NCBI GenBank assembly: GCA_047621665.1 | Contig: JBLHMB010000007.1 | Coordinates: 36,958-100,957 of the forward strand | Direction: 5' to 3' | From: Actimicrobium sp047621665 | Lineage (GTDB): Bacteria; Pseudomonadota; Gammaproteobacteria; Burkholderiales; Burkholderiaceae_D | Length of the DNA: 64,000 bases | In this document: positions 9,510 through 18,290 of the stretch, piece by piece | Layout: each line of letters begins with the position of its first letter | How positions within the stretch are numbered: position 1 is the first letter of the stretch | Translations under genes and position numbers: made by a program | Notes under the pieces: model-generated | Seen by the model: only the letters and a program-made list of their open reading frames with translations | Told to the model about the DNA's origin: nothing | Database searches by the model: none

Positions 9510-11108
9510 ATGCCCGCATCCCTGACTCATCGACTGACACTATCAAGCCGCTTCCTTATCCTCATCGGCGTATTTGCACTGGGTTTCCTGGTGTATGGCG
9601 GGTGGTCCTTCCACACCCTTGACGAGCTCAAGGTCAATGGCAAGTTGTACGAGCGTATTGTGCAAGGCAAGGATCTGATCGCCGACATTTTGCCCCCTCC
9701 CGAATACATCATCGAATCGTATCTGGTCTGCCTGCAGATCGGCAGCGCCCTGACCGACGCCGATCAGGCGGCGCTCACTGCGCGACTGAAAGTACTACAG
9801 ACGGATTACCAGACCCGTCATACGTTCTGGGCCGGCCAATCACTCGACCGGGAGATCGCCGCGCTCCTGCTGAAACAGGCACATGAACCGGCCGAAGCAT
9901 TCTACAAAATTGCCTTTGATGCCTATATACCGGCGCTGCAGAAAAAAGATGCGGCCGCCGCAGCAGCTGCGCTGCAGCGCATGAAACACCTCTACGAAAT
10001 CCATCGTCAGGCCATCGACCAGATTGTGCAACTGGCCACTAAACAAGGCCAGGCCGATGAAGCCGGAGCTGCCGCCCAGATCCACAGCGCGACCATGTGG
10101 CTGATGGCGATCCTGGCGCTGGCACTGACGACCAGTATCATTATCGCCATTGGTACCCTGCGCAGCCTGATGAAAAGCATGGGCGGCGAGCCGGACTACG
10201 CAGCCGACATCAGCAACCGGATCGCCAGCGGCGACCTGTCGATGCACATTGCACTGAAACACGGCGATCAGTCGAGCATGCTGTTTGCGATGAAGACGAT
10301 GCAAGACGTTCTGTCGGGCGTGGTCGGCGATATTAAGCAGGCGGTCGACTCGATCAGTACCGGCTCATCACAAATCGCCAGCGGCAATCTCAACCTGTCG
10401 GCCCGAACCGAAGCACAAGCCGGCGCACTGGAAGAAACCGCCTCAGCCATGCAGCAGCTCACCAGTACGGTACGCCTGAACGCCGATAATTCACGCGCGG
10501 CCAGCACGCTGGCCAGTTCGGCATCAACGATCGCCTCGAAAGGCGGCACGATGATTATCGACGTAGTGCACACCATGGAGGCCATCAGCGTTGCATCGCA
10601 CCGCATTGCCGACATCATCGGCACCATAGACAGCATCGCATTTCAGACTAATATTCTGGCGCTCAATGCCGCTGTCGAGGCGGCCCGTGCCGGCGAACAG
10701 GGACGCGGTTTTGCCGTTGTCGCCACCGAAGTGCGCAACCTTGCGCAACGCTCGGCATCGGCAGCCAGAGAAATCAAGAGACTGATTGGTGACGCGGTCA
10801 GTCAGGTCGAACGCGGCTCGCGGCTGGTCAACCAGACCGGCGATACGATGCAGGAAATCGTCGAAAGCGTACAGCGCGTCACCGAAGTCATTGGCCGGAT
10901 CACCCAATCGAGCATCGAACAGGCAACCGGCATCGAACATATCAATCTGGCCATCGTCGACATGGACCGGAGCACGCAGGAAAATGCTGCCCTGGTAGAA
11001 GAAGCCGCCGCTGCCGCTGAAGCGCTGCATGAACAGGCTGGCAATCTGACCACGGTGACCGGCGCTTTCAGACTGGGAAGAACGAACCTGCTCAGCGCAC
11101 CAGCCTGA
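9510..11108 (+). CDS. Methyl-accepting chemotaxis protein
   Basis: Transmembrane chemoreceptor (532 residues) that would signal to CheA/CheW. The N-terminus has a membrane helix (about 14-32), a periplasmic sensor region of about 160 residues, and a second helix (about 195-215). A HAMP-like segment and the cytoplasmic signalling domain follow. The hairpin tip IDSIAFQTNILALNAAVEAA and the flanking GEQGRGFAVVA are highly conserved. A methylation-helix segment, SARTEAQAGALEETASAM, is typical of betaproteobacterial receptors. There is no C-terminal NWETF-like pentapeptide for CheR docking. Ligand unknown. It is a single gene. Confidence 0.93.
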   Translation: MPASLTHRLTLSSRFLILIGVFALGFLVYGGWSFHTLDELKVNGKLYERIVQGKDLIADILPPPEYIIESYLVCLQIGSALTDADQAALTARLKVLQTDYQTRHTFWAGQSLDREIAALLLKQAHEPAEAFYKIAFDAYIPALQKKDAAAAAAALQRMKHLYEIHRQAIDQIVQLATKQGQADEAGAAAQIHSATMWLMAILALALTTSIIIAIGTLRSLMKSMGGEPDYAADISNRIASGDLSMHIALKHGDQSSMLFAMKTMQDVLSGVVGDIKQAVDSISTGSSQIASGNLNLSARTEAQAGALEETASAMQQLTSTVRLNADNSRAASTLASSASTIASKGGTMIIDVVHTMEAISVASHRIADIIGTIDSIAFQTNILALNAAVEAARAGEQGRGFAVVATEVRNLAQRSASAAREIKRLIGDAVSQVERGSRLVNQTGDTMQEIVESVQRVTEVIGRITQSSIEQATGIEHINLAIVDMDRSTQENAALVEEAAAAAEALHEQAGNLTTVTGAFRLGRTNLLSAPA

Positions 11109-11230
11109 CAGCGGATTCCACGCGGGCAAAGCTGGTGCGAACCCTGCCCGGACTTATGCCCGCTTTATGTGAACAACATTGTGCATAACCGTGTGGAATA
11201 CCTCCGCACGCCACGATTTACCGGTACTTG

Positions 11231-11259
11231 CAGGACTGCCTGATTTTTAGGCAGGCCTG
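11231..11259. terminator. Hairpin after the chemoreceptor gene
   Basis: CAGG-A-CTGCCT / AGGCAG-G-CCTG forms about ten pairs with one mismatch around a GATTTTT loop. There is no T-run after it, so it is a weak terminator candidate serving the convergent genes on either side. Confidence 0.35.
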
Positions 11260-11285
11260 TGGAGCGGGTACTATCGTCGCCGGTA

Positions 11286-11822
11286 TTACCACATCAAGTC
11301 GTCGGGAATCTGGAATGCCGCATACGGATCATCCGCGTCGATTTCTGTGCTGGCCTTGCTCACCCGCACGACCAGCGAGGCATCCCGCTCCGCGATTTTA
11401 TCGGCAATAATCCGCGGAACCAATTCAACGACTGTTCCCTGACAAACGATCACCAGCCGTCCGGCCATCAAATGCGACTGAACCACCGCTGACACGTAGA
11501 GCCGTTCGATCTTGTTGCCGTGAGTAAAATTATAGGCAATGTCCCCGGCACCCTTGCTCTGGCGATTTTTTTGTACCATCTGGGCAATTTGCGCCACGAT
11601 CGCCTTTTGCTTTGCAGCCGCGTCACGCTGCGCATTGAGTTCGCGCGCCCGTTCGGCATTCTTGCGTTGTGTCTCGAGGGCGGCAACGCGCGCCTCATCG
11701 ACGCTCTGCGTGCCGGTGCGACGCTCAACCTTCTTCTGTTTGTTTTTGTCCTGGTTAGCCAGTTTGGCTTTGTTCTTGTCGACCAGACCGGCTTTCAAAA
11801 ACTGTTCTTGCAACGAGGCCAT
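11286..11822 (-). CDS. DUF2058 family protein
   Basis: A 178-residue protein of the DUF2058 (YaiL-like) family, whose biochemical role is not established. It opens with MASLQEQFLKAGLVDKNKAK, a typical start for the family. A long charged, probably coiled-coil, region follows (about residues 25-90, rich in Lys, Arg, Glu and Ala), then a compact C-terminal domain with YNFTHGNKIERLYVS. I chose ATG 11822 because upstream residues in the same frame are unlike the family. The gene stands alone, convergent with the chemoreceptor and divergent from aceA. Confidence 0.85.
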   Translation of the reverse strand: MASLQEQFLKAGLVDKNKAKLANQDKNKQKKVERRTGTQSVDEARVAALETQRKNAERARELNAQRDAAAKQKAIVAQIAQMVQKNRQSKGAGDIAYNFTHGNKIERLYVSAVVQSHLMAGRLVIVCQGTVVELVPRIIADKIAERDASLVVRVSKASTEIDADDPYAAFQIPDDLMW

Positions 11823-12311
11823 ATCTGCTGATCCATAAGTAAGTGGTAAGCCGGCCCGCGTGAATCCGACGACCGGTGACAAACAGAAGCATAGCAAACA
11901 TGCCGCTGCCACTGGCACGAAATCACGACGACAGCGCCAGCCGCCGTGATCCTGCAGACGAATCGACGCGGGTGCGCAGGTGCTCTTTCATTGACGCGTG
12001 CATTTCCCACAATACGAAAAGCGATTTTCATATTGCGCGATGCCCGCTAAATTAAATCACGCCATTCATTTCATTTATTGAAAATTAATCCCACATTACA
12101 AAATCTGCAACATAAGTCATTGTAAATAATAAGATTAATTTAAGTCATCTGTCTTATATAAGACCTAGTCGATTTGAAAAAAAGTCGTTATGATTCTTCC
12201 CATGCAGTCGCGCTTCGACATCATGGCAGCGCTCTCCGGAGCAACCGGATCGGAAGCATTGACGTTCGGACCTGTTTTCTCAATCTCATTTTTCATTATT
12301 TAGGATATGCC
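11823..12311. other. AT-rich promoter region of aceA
   Basis: 489 bp between divergent genes. The section 12030-12190 is clearly AT-rich against the rest of the window and holds a perfect 14-bp palindrome (separate entry). No ORF here looks like a gene. A long 5' leader of isocitrate lyase, about 130-150 nt, is likely if the promoter lies near the palindrome. Confidence 0.5.
12151..12164. promoter_or_regulatory. Palindromic operator candidate upstream of aceA
   Basis: GTCTTATATAAGAC is a perfect 14-bp palindrome within the AT-rich leader, about 150 bp before the aceA start. Its position suggests an operator for a glyoxylate-shunt regulator, or a -10-overlapping site. The regulator is not in the window. 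Confidence 0.45.
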
Positions 12312-13892
12312 ATGTCACAGTACCAAGACGACATCAAGATCATTGCCGGCCTGAAAGATAAAGAAGGTAGTGCCTGGAATGCGATCAACCCTGAGTCCGC
12401 TGCACGCATGCGGTCCCAGAACCGCTTCAAGACCGGTCTGGACATTGCCAAGTACACCGCCAAGATCATGCGCGATGACATGGCTGCCTACGATGCCGAT
12501 ACGTCCAAGTACACCCAGTCGCTGGGATGCTGGCACGGCTTTATCGGTCAACAGAAAATGATTTCGATCAAGAAGCACTTCAACAGCACCGAGCGTCGCT
12601 ATCTGTACCTGTCGGGCTGGATGATTGCCGCACTGCGCTCCGAGTTCGGCCCGTTGCCGGACCAGTCGATGCATGAGAAAACCGCCGTGGCCGACCTGAT
12701 CCGCGAGCTCTACACCTTCCTACGCCAGGCCGATGCACGTGAACTGGGCGGCCTGTTCCGCCAGCTCGACAGTGCCGAAGGCGCCGCCAAGCAAGCGATC
12801 CAGAGCCAGATCGACAACTTCATCACCCACGTCGTGCCAATCATTGCCGACATCGATGCCGGCTTCGGCAATGCTGAAGCAACCTACCTGATGGCCAAGC
12901 AGTTGATCGAGGCCGGTGCCTGCTGTATCCAGATCGAAAACCAGGTATCCGATGAAAAGCAGTGCGGCCATCAAGATGGCAAGGTCACCGTTCCGCACGA
13001 AGACTTCCTCGCGAAAATCCGCGCAGTGCGTTATGCGTTCCTTGAGCTGGGTATCGACGACGGTATCATCGTTGCCCGTACCGACTCGCTCGGCGCCGGC
13101 CTGACCAAGCAAATCGCAGTGACCCGCGAGCCGGGTGATCTTGGTGACCAGTACAACTCATTTCTTGATGCTGACGAAGTGTCGATTGACGCAATGAACA
13201 ATGGCGACCTGGTGATCAAGCGTGACGGCAAGCTGGTGCGTCCTAAGCGTTTGCCAAGCAACTTGTTCCAGTTCCGCGCCGACACCGGTGAAGAACGGTG
13301 CGTACTCGATTGCGTGACGGCCCTGCAAAACGGTGCCGACCTGCTCTGGATCGAAACCGAAAAGCCGCATATCGCCCAGATCGGCGGCATGGTCAGCGCG
13401 ATTCGCAAAGTGATTCCGAACGCCAAGCTGGTCTACAACAACAGCCCGTCGTTCAACTGGACACTGAACTTCCGCCAGCAAATTTTCGACAGCATGAAAG
13501 CTGCCGGCAAAGATGTCTCCACGTACGATCGCGCCAGACTGATGAGCATCGATTACGACACCACTGAACTGGCGCTGGCTGCCGATGAAAAAATCCGTAC
13601 TTTCCAGGCGGACTCAGCCCGCGAAGCTGGTATTTTCCATCACCTGATCACACTGCCGACGTACCACACAGCCGCCTTGTCGACCGACAACCTGGCCAAG
13701 GATTACTTCGGTGAGCAGGGCATGCTGGGTTATGTGGCTGGTGTTCAGCGCAAGGAAATCCGTCAGGGTATCGCTTGCGTCAAGCATCAGAACATGTCCG
13801 GTTCGGACATCGGCGACGATCACAAAGAATACTTCAGCGGCGAAGCAGCCCTGAAGGCATCGGGTAAAGACAACACGATGAACCAGTTCTAA
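12312..13892 (+). CDS. aceA: Isocitrate lyase
   Basis: Cleaves isocitrate to glyoxylate and succinate, the entry to the glyoxylate shunt used for growth on acetate and fatty acids. The 526-residue product belongs to the longer bacterial subgroup (Pseudomonas type, about 530 residues). It shows the catalytic motif KQCGH followed by QDGKVTVPHEDF, the substrate-binding WIETEKPH region and NNSPSFNW. The start ATG 12312 follows AGGA at proper spacing and fits the family N-terminus MSQYQDDIK; an in-frame ATG further upstream would add 46 unlikely residues. Malate synthase is not adjacent. A strong terminator follows. Confidence 0.96.
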   Translation: MSQYQDDIKIIAGLKDKEGSAWNAINPESAARMRSQNRFKTGLDIAKYTAKIMRDDMAAYDADTSKYTQSLGCWHGFIGQQKMISIKKHFNSTERRYLYLSGWMIAALRSEFGPLPDQSMHEKTAVADLIRELYTFLRQADARELGGLFRQLDSAEGAAKQAIQSQIDNFITHVVPIIADIDAGFGNAEATYLMAKQLIEAGACCIQIENQVSDEKQCGHQDGKVTVPHEDFLAKIRAVRYAFLELGIDDGIIVARTDSLGAGLTKQIAVTREPGDLGDQYNSFLDADEVSIDAMNNGDLVIKRDGKLVRPKRLPSNLFQFRADTGEERCVLDCVTALQNGADLLWIETEKPHIAQIGGMVSAIRKVIPNAKLVYNNSPSFNWTLNFRQQIFDSMKAAGKDVSTYDRARLMSIDYDTTELALAADEKIRTFQADSAREAGIFHHLITLPTYHTAALSTDNLAKDYFGEQGMLGYVAGVQRKEIRQGIACVKHQNMSGSDIGDDHKEYFSGEAALKASGKDNTMNQF

Positions 13893-13916
13893 TTCCTGAT
13901 CTGAGCTTGCCCTGAC

Positions 13917-13946
13917 GACCCGGTTGCGCATGCAACCGGGTCGTTT
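13917..13946 (+). terminator. Terminator of aceA
   Basis: An 11-bp perfect stem (GACCCGGTTGC / GCAACCGGGTC) with a GCAT loop is followed by GTTTT, 24 bases after the aceA stop. Confidence 0.85.
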
Positions 13947-14117
13947 TGCATTGGTGCAAGGCAAGGCATCGCCTGTCTGCTCCGCTAGCGCATGGTCTGC
14001 CTACCGTTGACATCAATGGTCGCAGCGGGAATAAACCCAGCCTCCTCTGCGCCGCACATCGGGTCTTGAAAGAGTACGAGGACGGCGTGTATCACCAGCT
14101 CTCACCGGATCACGACA

Positions 14118-14708
14118 TCACGCTCCCTGCACGGCGATGTGATACACCGCCCACGGACACAACACAAACCGTTCGGCCAGCGGCCTTGCTGCCTTGTCCG
14201 GAAAACGGTCGGCGTCATACACCGCCCAGAGCGGTCCGAGACCGCCCAATGGCAGCGCTTTTTCATCCAGTGTGGTCGCCACGATGAAGCGGTATTTGAC
14301 TAGGTCGGCGAAAGAGACGGCCACCACATAACCGTCAATTGCCCGCAGCAAGACGCGACCTTGATCACTGGCTTTAGCACCCGCCGCATTGAGCACATCG
14401 GTCATCAGCGGTCCGCCCAACGCATGGATTTTGCCGTCATATTCCAGCGTTGGATGGATTGTGATTTCCGGTAAAGCGCGCAGCGCAGCGAAGTCAAAGG
14501 TATAAGCACGCTCAAACGACACGCCCTGCTTGTTCATCAAATGGTCGAGTGCCGGATCGAGCGCACCACGATTACCGGCACCGATGGTTCCGGTCAAGGT
14601 CAGCAAGGTCGGGCCGGTAATCGTCGCGGGTGTTTTCAGTGGCGCGGCGAAGCTGCGCGCGGTGACAAGACCAAGTCCGGCAGCGGCGAGGAAGTGGCGT
14701 TTATTCAC
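14118..14708 (-). CDS. Sulfite-oxidase-fold (molybdopterin-binding-like) exported protein
   Basis: A 196-residue protein with an N-terminal export signal (KR, then a hydrophobic stretch ending near AAP at about 20-23). The remainder matches the small stand-alone molybdopterin-oxidoreductase-fold proteins: LTLTGTIG, YTFDFAALRALP, LEYDGKIHALGGPLMTDVL and GYVVAVSFADL. It lacks the cysteine that binds molybdenum in true sulfite oxidases (the equivalent segment has no Cys), so cofactor binding is doubtful. Single gene; role unknown. It is distinct from the larger molybdopterin enzyme at 18.3 kb. Confidence 0.65.
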   Translation of the reverse strand: MNKRHFLAAAGLGLVTARSFAAPLKTPATITGPTLLTLTGTIGAGNRGALDPALDHLMNKQGVSFERAYTFDFAALRALPEITIHPTLEYDGKIHALGGPLMTDVLNAAGAKASDQGRVLLRAIDGYVVAVSFADLVKYRFIVATTLDEKALPLGGLGPLWAVYDADRFPDKAARPLAERFVLCPWAVYHIAVQGA

Positions 14709-14807
14709 GAGAGGTCTCCGGAGAATGGTTGAGGATTGGGGGGGGGAGATTGTATCCGTCGAAATAGCATCTACTTTGACCGAACATCTGCATCCAGTCC
14801 GCCGAAA

Positions 14808-14925
14808 TCAGCACCGTCTGCCCTCGCCCATGCCAACCCGCCTGCCGCCCCGCGGATCGTCCCGGTTACCGTCGTAGCGCGGGATCAAATGGATATACAG
14901 GTGCGACAAGGTCGGGCAAATCAAG
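14808..14925 (-). pseudogene. Decayed C-terminal fragment of a HIT-family gene
   Basis: One minus-strand frame reads SHLYIHLIPRYDGNRDDPRG and continues to a stop at 14808. This is the histidine-triad end of HIT-family nucleotide hydrolases, normally HLHIHLIPRY.GD..DPRGG. The middle histidine has become Tyr (a single CAT to TAT change), and nothing of the N-terminal two-thirds remains: the DUF3293 gene's stop lies only about 25 bp upstream. I read it as a gene remnant left by a deletion. Confidence 0.6.
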
Positions 14926-14950
14926 CAGGTCCGGGTGAAAACGCCCGCGC

Positions 14951-15370
14951 CTAGCGCAACAACACCAGCTGCGGCACCGCATCCGCGCTGCACCAGACGA
15001 TTGCGTTTTGCGCCAGCGTCTGGCCGAGTGCGCGTGCTGAAGCGAGCGACAGGTCGAGCACCAGGAAACTCGGCTCGCCGGGCCAGGCGTCGGTCGGATG
15101 CCGGCCAATGCCATCAAAAAATACCAGACTGCGCTGACGCAAGGTCAGCGCCAACCTGGTCTGCAACGCGGCGTTTTGCACATCGGTCTGTGCCTCACCC
15201 AACGGGTTGCAGGCAGTGATGAATGCGCAGCAATCGGTTTTGGCCTGACGCAGTAACGCCTTCAACGCGGGGTTGTCGTTGCCTATTTCGAGCACGAACG
15301 GCGTCGGTGCATCGACACGATAATGGGTCGCGGTATAGGCAGCGATGGTGTCGGGGACGATGCTGGACAT
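14951..15370 (-). CDS. DUF3293 family protein
   Basis: A 139-residue cytoplasmic protein matching the DUF3293 family, function unknown. Seen: YRVDAPTPFVLEIGNDNPAL, the conserved AFITACNPLGE and the closing NAIVWCSADAVPQLVLLR. The start ATG 15370 is preceded by AAAGGAG at 6 bases, better than the in-frame ATG five codons earlier. A HIT-gene remnant follows directly. Confidence 0.8.
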   Translation of the reverse strand: MSSIVPDTIAAYTATHYRVDAPTPFVLEIGNDNPALKALLRQAKTDCCAFITACNPLGEAQTDVQNAALQTRLALTLRQRSLVFFDGIGRHPTDAWPGEPSFLVLDLSLASARALGQTLAQNAIVWCSADAVPQLVLLR

Positions 15371-15499
15371 GGTGGCTCCTTTCATGAATTCCGGGGATGA
15401 TCATGCCACAGTAAGCATGACACTATGTCACTAAATCAGGCCCGCGAAAAACCGGTCCCGGCCCGTTGCAACTTGCGCGGCGGGCCGGATTGCCCGCAC

Positions 15500-16141
15500 C
15501 TACCAACGCAAAACCCGCGGTCCGAGCAACGCGCCCAGGCCGGCCGGAATCACCATGCCCAGCACGTACCAGAACGCGACGAACGGCGCTGCAATTTCAG
15601 GGCAATGCAGGCAGTAGACCACCGCTGCGGCGGCACCGGCCGTGAAGCCGGCGGCGGCGCCGGCCAGACGCAGGCGGGTCGGTGCGAGATCGCGCATGAC
15701 GATCAGGATGGCCGCAAAAATCGGTAACGATAGCTCGGCAATAATGAACGCACAGGACTGCCAGGTATCGCCCCAGAAAAGTGCCGCGCGCTGTGCCGGC
15801 GCTGCCTCTGCCAGTGTCAGCAGTGCCATGCCTGCCATGATGAGTAACGGTGTGGCGATCAACACGGGTAGCATCCCGAGCGACGCGCCAGGCCGCGACA
15901 GACGGGTAATGGCGATTTTTCCGGACAGGACCAGCGCCGCAACAAAGACGACTTTCAGCACAAATGTCGGCAGCGTAGCGACCACGAGCAAGTCCTGCCG
16001 CAGCCCCAGCAACGCCATCATCAACATGGTGCTGACCAACACGGCGCCGCCTATCAATAGCGTATTGCGCCACACCGGCGGTGCCGGCACGCTCACTTCC
16101 GGCCCTGCGGCCAGTAGCTTGATTAACGCCTCGGTTTTCAT
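15500..16141 (-). CDS. nrsF: NrsF-type membrane anti-sigma factor (DUF1109)
   Basis: Predicted inner-membrane protein of 213 residues with six hydrophobic helices and a short cytoplasmic N-terminus, matching DUF1109. Members of this family (NrsF of Caulobacter) hold an ECF sigma factor inactive until stress. Two closely spaced Cys lie in or next to helices (CLHC near residue 180, and a single Cys near 130); Cys residues are known to matter for metal sensing in this family. It overlaps the upstream sigma gene by four bases (ATGA), the usual sigma/anti-sigma arrangement. The inference of anti-sigma function rests on family and position. Confidence 0.8.
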   Translation of the reverse strand: MKTEALIKLLAAGPEVSVPAPPVWRNTLLIGGAVLVSTMLMMALLGLRQDLLVVATLPTFVLKVVFVAALVLSGKIAITRLSRPGASLGMLPVLIATPLLIMAGMALLTLAEAAPAQRAALFWGDTWQSCAFIIAELSLPIFAAILIVMRDLAPTRLRLAGAAAGFTAGAAAAVVYCLHCPEIAAPFVAFWYVLGMVIPAGLGALLGPRVLRW

Positions 16142-16710
16142 GGTGTCTCCCGTAAATTGAATGCCAGTGTTTTCAAGCCGCGATGCACGGCGACCTTGAC
16201 GGATGCTTCCGATATACCCAACGCCGCAGCGGTTTCACGCACCGACCAGCCATCGAGCTTGGTGTGCCGGATAGCCAGTTGCTGCTGCTCCGGCAAGCGT
16301 GCCAGCAATACCGTCAGATCGCGTTGCGCCTCGCGCGCCTCTTCGTCGGCGCTCGAAAAAAGTTCATGTTCATCGCCGATCGGATCGTTACGAAGTTCAC
16401 GGCGCGCGTGACGGCGCAACCAGTCGATCAGCTTGTATTTCGCAATCGCAAACATCCATGACGTCAGCGGCACACTGACGTCATAGGTCATGCGCTGGTT
16501 ATGTATCGCCAGCAGCGATTCCTGCACCAGATCTTCGACCTCGTCTGGCCAGCGACTCAGTCGATGACGTAAAAATGCGCGCAGGTGCATCGAGGTCGCT
16601 TGCAAAAAATCGCGGTAGGCCAAGGCATCGCCGCCCATGCCTTGCTGCAGTAACGCGTGCAGGCGCGACTCTGTCGTGCGCAGCACGTCTGCCTTTTGTA
16701 TTCGCTCCAT
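16138..16710 (-). CDS. sigF: ECF-type RNA polymerase sigma factor (SigF-like)
   Basis: A 190-residue sigma factor. Region 2 is visible as DEVEDLVQESLLAIHNQR and SWMFAIAKYKLIDWLRR; region 4 as LARLPEQQQLAIRHTKLDGWSVRETAAALGISEASVKVAVHRGL, a clear helix-turn-helix. I chose ATG 16710, preceded by AAGG at 5-6 bases. Two earlier in-frame ATGs at 16743 and 16731 would place a 12-bp promoter-like direct repeat inside the gene, which is less likely. It is translationally coupled to nrsF and divergent from the DUF1223/cytochrome b/oxidoreductase operon, its probable target. Confidence 0.88.
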   Translation of the reverse strand: MERIQKADVLRTTESRLHALLQQGMGGDALAYRDFLQATSMHLRAFLRHRLSRWPDEVEDLVQESLLAIHNQRMTYDVSVPLTSWMFAIAKYKLIDWLRRHARRELRNDPIGDEHELFSSADEEAREAQRDLTVLLARLPEQQQLAIRHTKLDGWSVRETAAALGISEASVKVAVHRGLKTLAFNLRETP

Positions 16711-16721
16711 CGGTGCCTTAG

Positions 16722-16748
16722 GTAACAACATTCGTAACAACATTCGAA
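16722..16748 (+). promoter_or_regulatory. Direct repeat of GTAACAACATTC upstream of sigF and its target operon
   Basis: Two adjacent copies of GTAACAACATTC (16722-16733 and 16734-16745) are followed by GAA. Each copy holds the GTAAC core of a SigF-type -35 element reading toward the oxidoreductase operon. The first copy has CGAA 17 bases after GTAACA. The repeat lies just before the sigma gene start and may contribute to its control. Confidence 0.45.
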
Positions 16749-16796
16749 AAATAAATCGCCATCAACCACCACGCACAGACATATTTTCAGGACACT

Positions 16797-16822
16797 GTAA
16801 CCAATGCCATCGTGGCGGCGAA
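16797..16822 (+). promoter_or_regulatory. SigF-type promoter candidate (GTAACC-N16-CGAA)
   Basis: GTAACC at 16797-16802 and CGAA at 16819-16822 are separated by exactly 16 bases. As I recall it, this is the motif reported for Caulobacter SigF promoters. It lies about 37 bp before the start of the DUF1223 gene, which fits a target promoter of the sigma factor encoded divergently. Confidence 0.65.
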
Positions 16823-16858
16823 CTACCTTGCACACCCTCCTTGAAACGGGATAACAAC

Positions 16859-17641
16859 ATGAACCCCCTCACCGCGACTGTCTTAATTTGTGCCTGCTGC
16901 GTGACACTGCCGTCGACTGCCGGCACTGCCTGTGCCGTCAAAAGCGGCGTTGCGACTGCCGCGCTGGTCGAACTGTATACCAGCGAAGGCTGTTCGAGCT
17001 GTCCGCCGGCCGATTTGCAATTGCGCCAGTTGCATCAGGTGCTCGATGCCGGCGCGGTCGTCGTGCCGCTGGCACTGCATGTCAGTTACTGGGACCGGAT
17101 CGGCTGGAAAGACGTCTTCGCGCAAACCCGTTTCGACGCCCGCCAATCGGCGCTGCTGTCCTTCCGGAAAAATCGGGTCGCTTACACACCGCAGTTTTTT
17201 GTCAATGGCGAAGAACTGCGCGGATGGCGTAACGATCTTCCAACGACCGTTCGACAAATCAATGCCAAGGTAGCACCGCTGAGTATCACGCTGACATCGT
17301 CACCGATCGCCACAGCCAGCGTGACACTGGAAGCCAATGCCGTTGCGCCTGATCCGCATCTTGCTGGCGCGCTGTATCTGGCGGTGAGCGAAAGCGCGCT
17401 GGTATCGCAAGTAACACGCGGTGAAAACAGCGGCACGACGCTCAAGCACGACCATACCGCGCGCCTGTGGTTCGGTCCGATTCCGCTGGAAAAAGGACGT
17501 GCGCAGTTGCGCCAGCAAATCACTTTACCGGATGGCTGGAACCGGCAGAATCTGCAAGCGGTTGCTTTTGTACAGGAGCAGGGCGACGTTCTGCAAGCCG
17601 TCAGCACGGCGCAATGCAAGCCGGCACTGGGACTTTCATGA
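16859..17641 (+). CDS. DUF1223 family exported thiol protein
   Basis: A 260-residue protein of the DUF1223 family with a cleavable signal (hydrophobic residues 4-20). The mature part starts with a thioredoxin-like segment, VELYTSEGCSSCPPAD, whose CSSC pair suggests a redox or metal-binding site. HVSYWDRIGWKD and the central TPQFFVNG block are family hallmarks. The start ATG 16859 sits after the SigF-type promoter. It heads an operon with a cytochrome b and a molybdopterin oxidoreductase and ends overlapping a possible start of the next gene. Function unknown; a role in the envelope stress or metal response is inferred. Confidence 0.85.
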   Translation: MNPLTATVLICACCVTLPSTAGTACAVKSGVATAALVELYTSEGCSSCPPADLQLRQLHQVLDAGAVVVPLALHVSYWDRIGWKDVFAQTRFDARQSALLSFRKNRVAYTPQFFVNGEELRGWRNDLPTTVRQINAKVAPLSITLTSSPIATASVTLEANAVAPDPHLAGALYLAVSESALVSQVTRGENSGTTLKHDHTARLWFGPIPLEKGRAQLRQQITLPDGWNRQNLQAVAFVQEQGDVLQAVSTAQCKPALGLS

Positions 17642-17649
17642 GGACTACC

Positions 17650-18258
17650 ATGCGACTCAACGACACGAAAAAATCCGCCATCATTCATCCGTTATGGCTA
17701 CGCGCGACGCACTGGCTCAATGCCGGCGCAGTGGTGCTGATGATCGCCAGCGGTCTGCGCATTTATAACGCCTCGCCCTTCTTCGACTTCAGGATTCCGG
17801 CACAGCTGACGCTGGGCGGCTGGCTGGGCGGTGCGCTGCAATGGCATTTTGCGGCGATGTGGCTGCTGGCAGTCAATGGCCTTGTCTATCTGGCGATCAA
17901 TCTGTTTTCCGGGCGTTTGCGACGCCAGTTCTTTCCGCTGTCGCCGCGCCAGTTTCTATACGACCTCGGTGCTGCACTCAAAGGCAAACTGGCCCATGCC
18001 GATCCGCGTCACTACAACACGGTGCAACGGGTCGCGTATCTGTTCGTGATGCTCGACATTATCCTGATCGTGCTGTCCGGTCTGGTGCTGTGGAAATCAG
18101 TCCAGTTTGAGCTGCTGCGCGAACTGATGGGCGGTTATGAATCGGCACGGCGGGTCCATTTTTTTGCGATGGCGGCGCTGACCGGATTTATCGCCGTGCA
18201 TCTGGCAATGGTCGCGCTGGTACCGCGCACCTTGCTGACCATGCTGCGCGGCCGCTAA
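17650..18258 (+). CDS. Cytochrome b561-type membrane subunit
   Basis: A 202-residue integral membrane protein with four to five hydrophobic helices and conserved His residues in the pattern of the b561/YedZ-like cytochromes (HPLWLRATHWLN near the start, HFAAMWLL, and RRVHFFAMAALTGFIAVHLAMV near the end). It probably carries two b hemes and passes electrons from the quinone pool to the periplasmic oxidoreductase encoded next. ATG 17650 is preceded by AGGA; an ATG four codons upstream overlaps the previous stop. The pairing with a MoCo enzyme is like MsrPQ but with a different membrane subunit. Confidence 0.85.
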   Translation: MRLNDTKKSAIIHPLWLRATHWLNAGAVVLMIASGLRIYNASPFFDFRIPAQLTLGGWLGGALQWHFAAMWLLAVNGLVYLAINLFSGRLRRQFFPLSPRQFLYDLGAALKGKLAHADPRHYNTVQRVAYLFVMLDIILIVLSGLVLWKSVQFELLRELMGGYESARRVHFFAMAALTGFIAVHLAMVALVPRTLLTMLRGR

Positions 18259-18290
18259 CCAATAACAAAGACCAGAGTCAGGAGAAAGCC

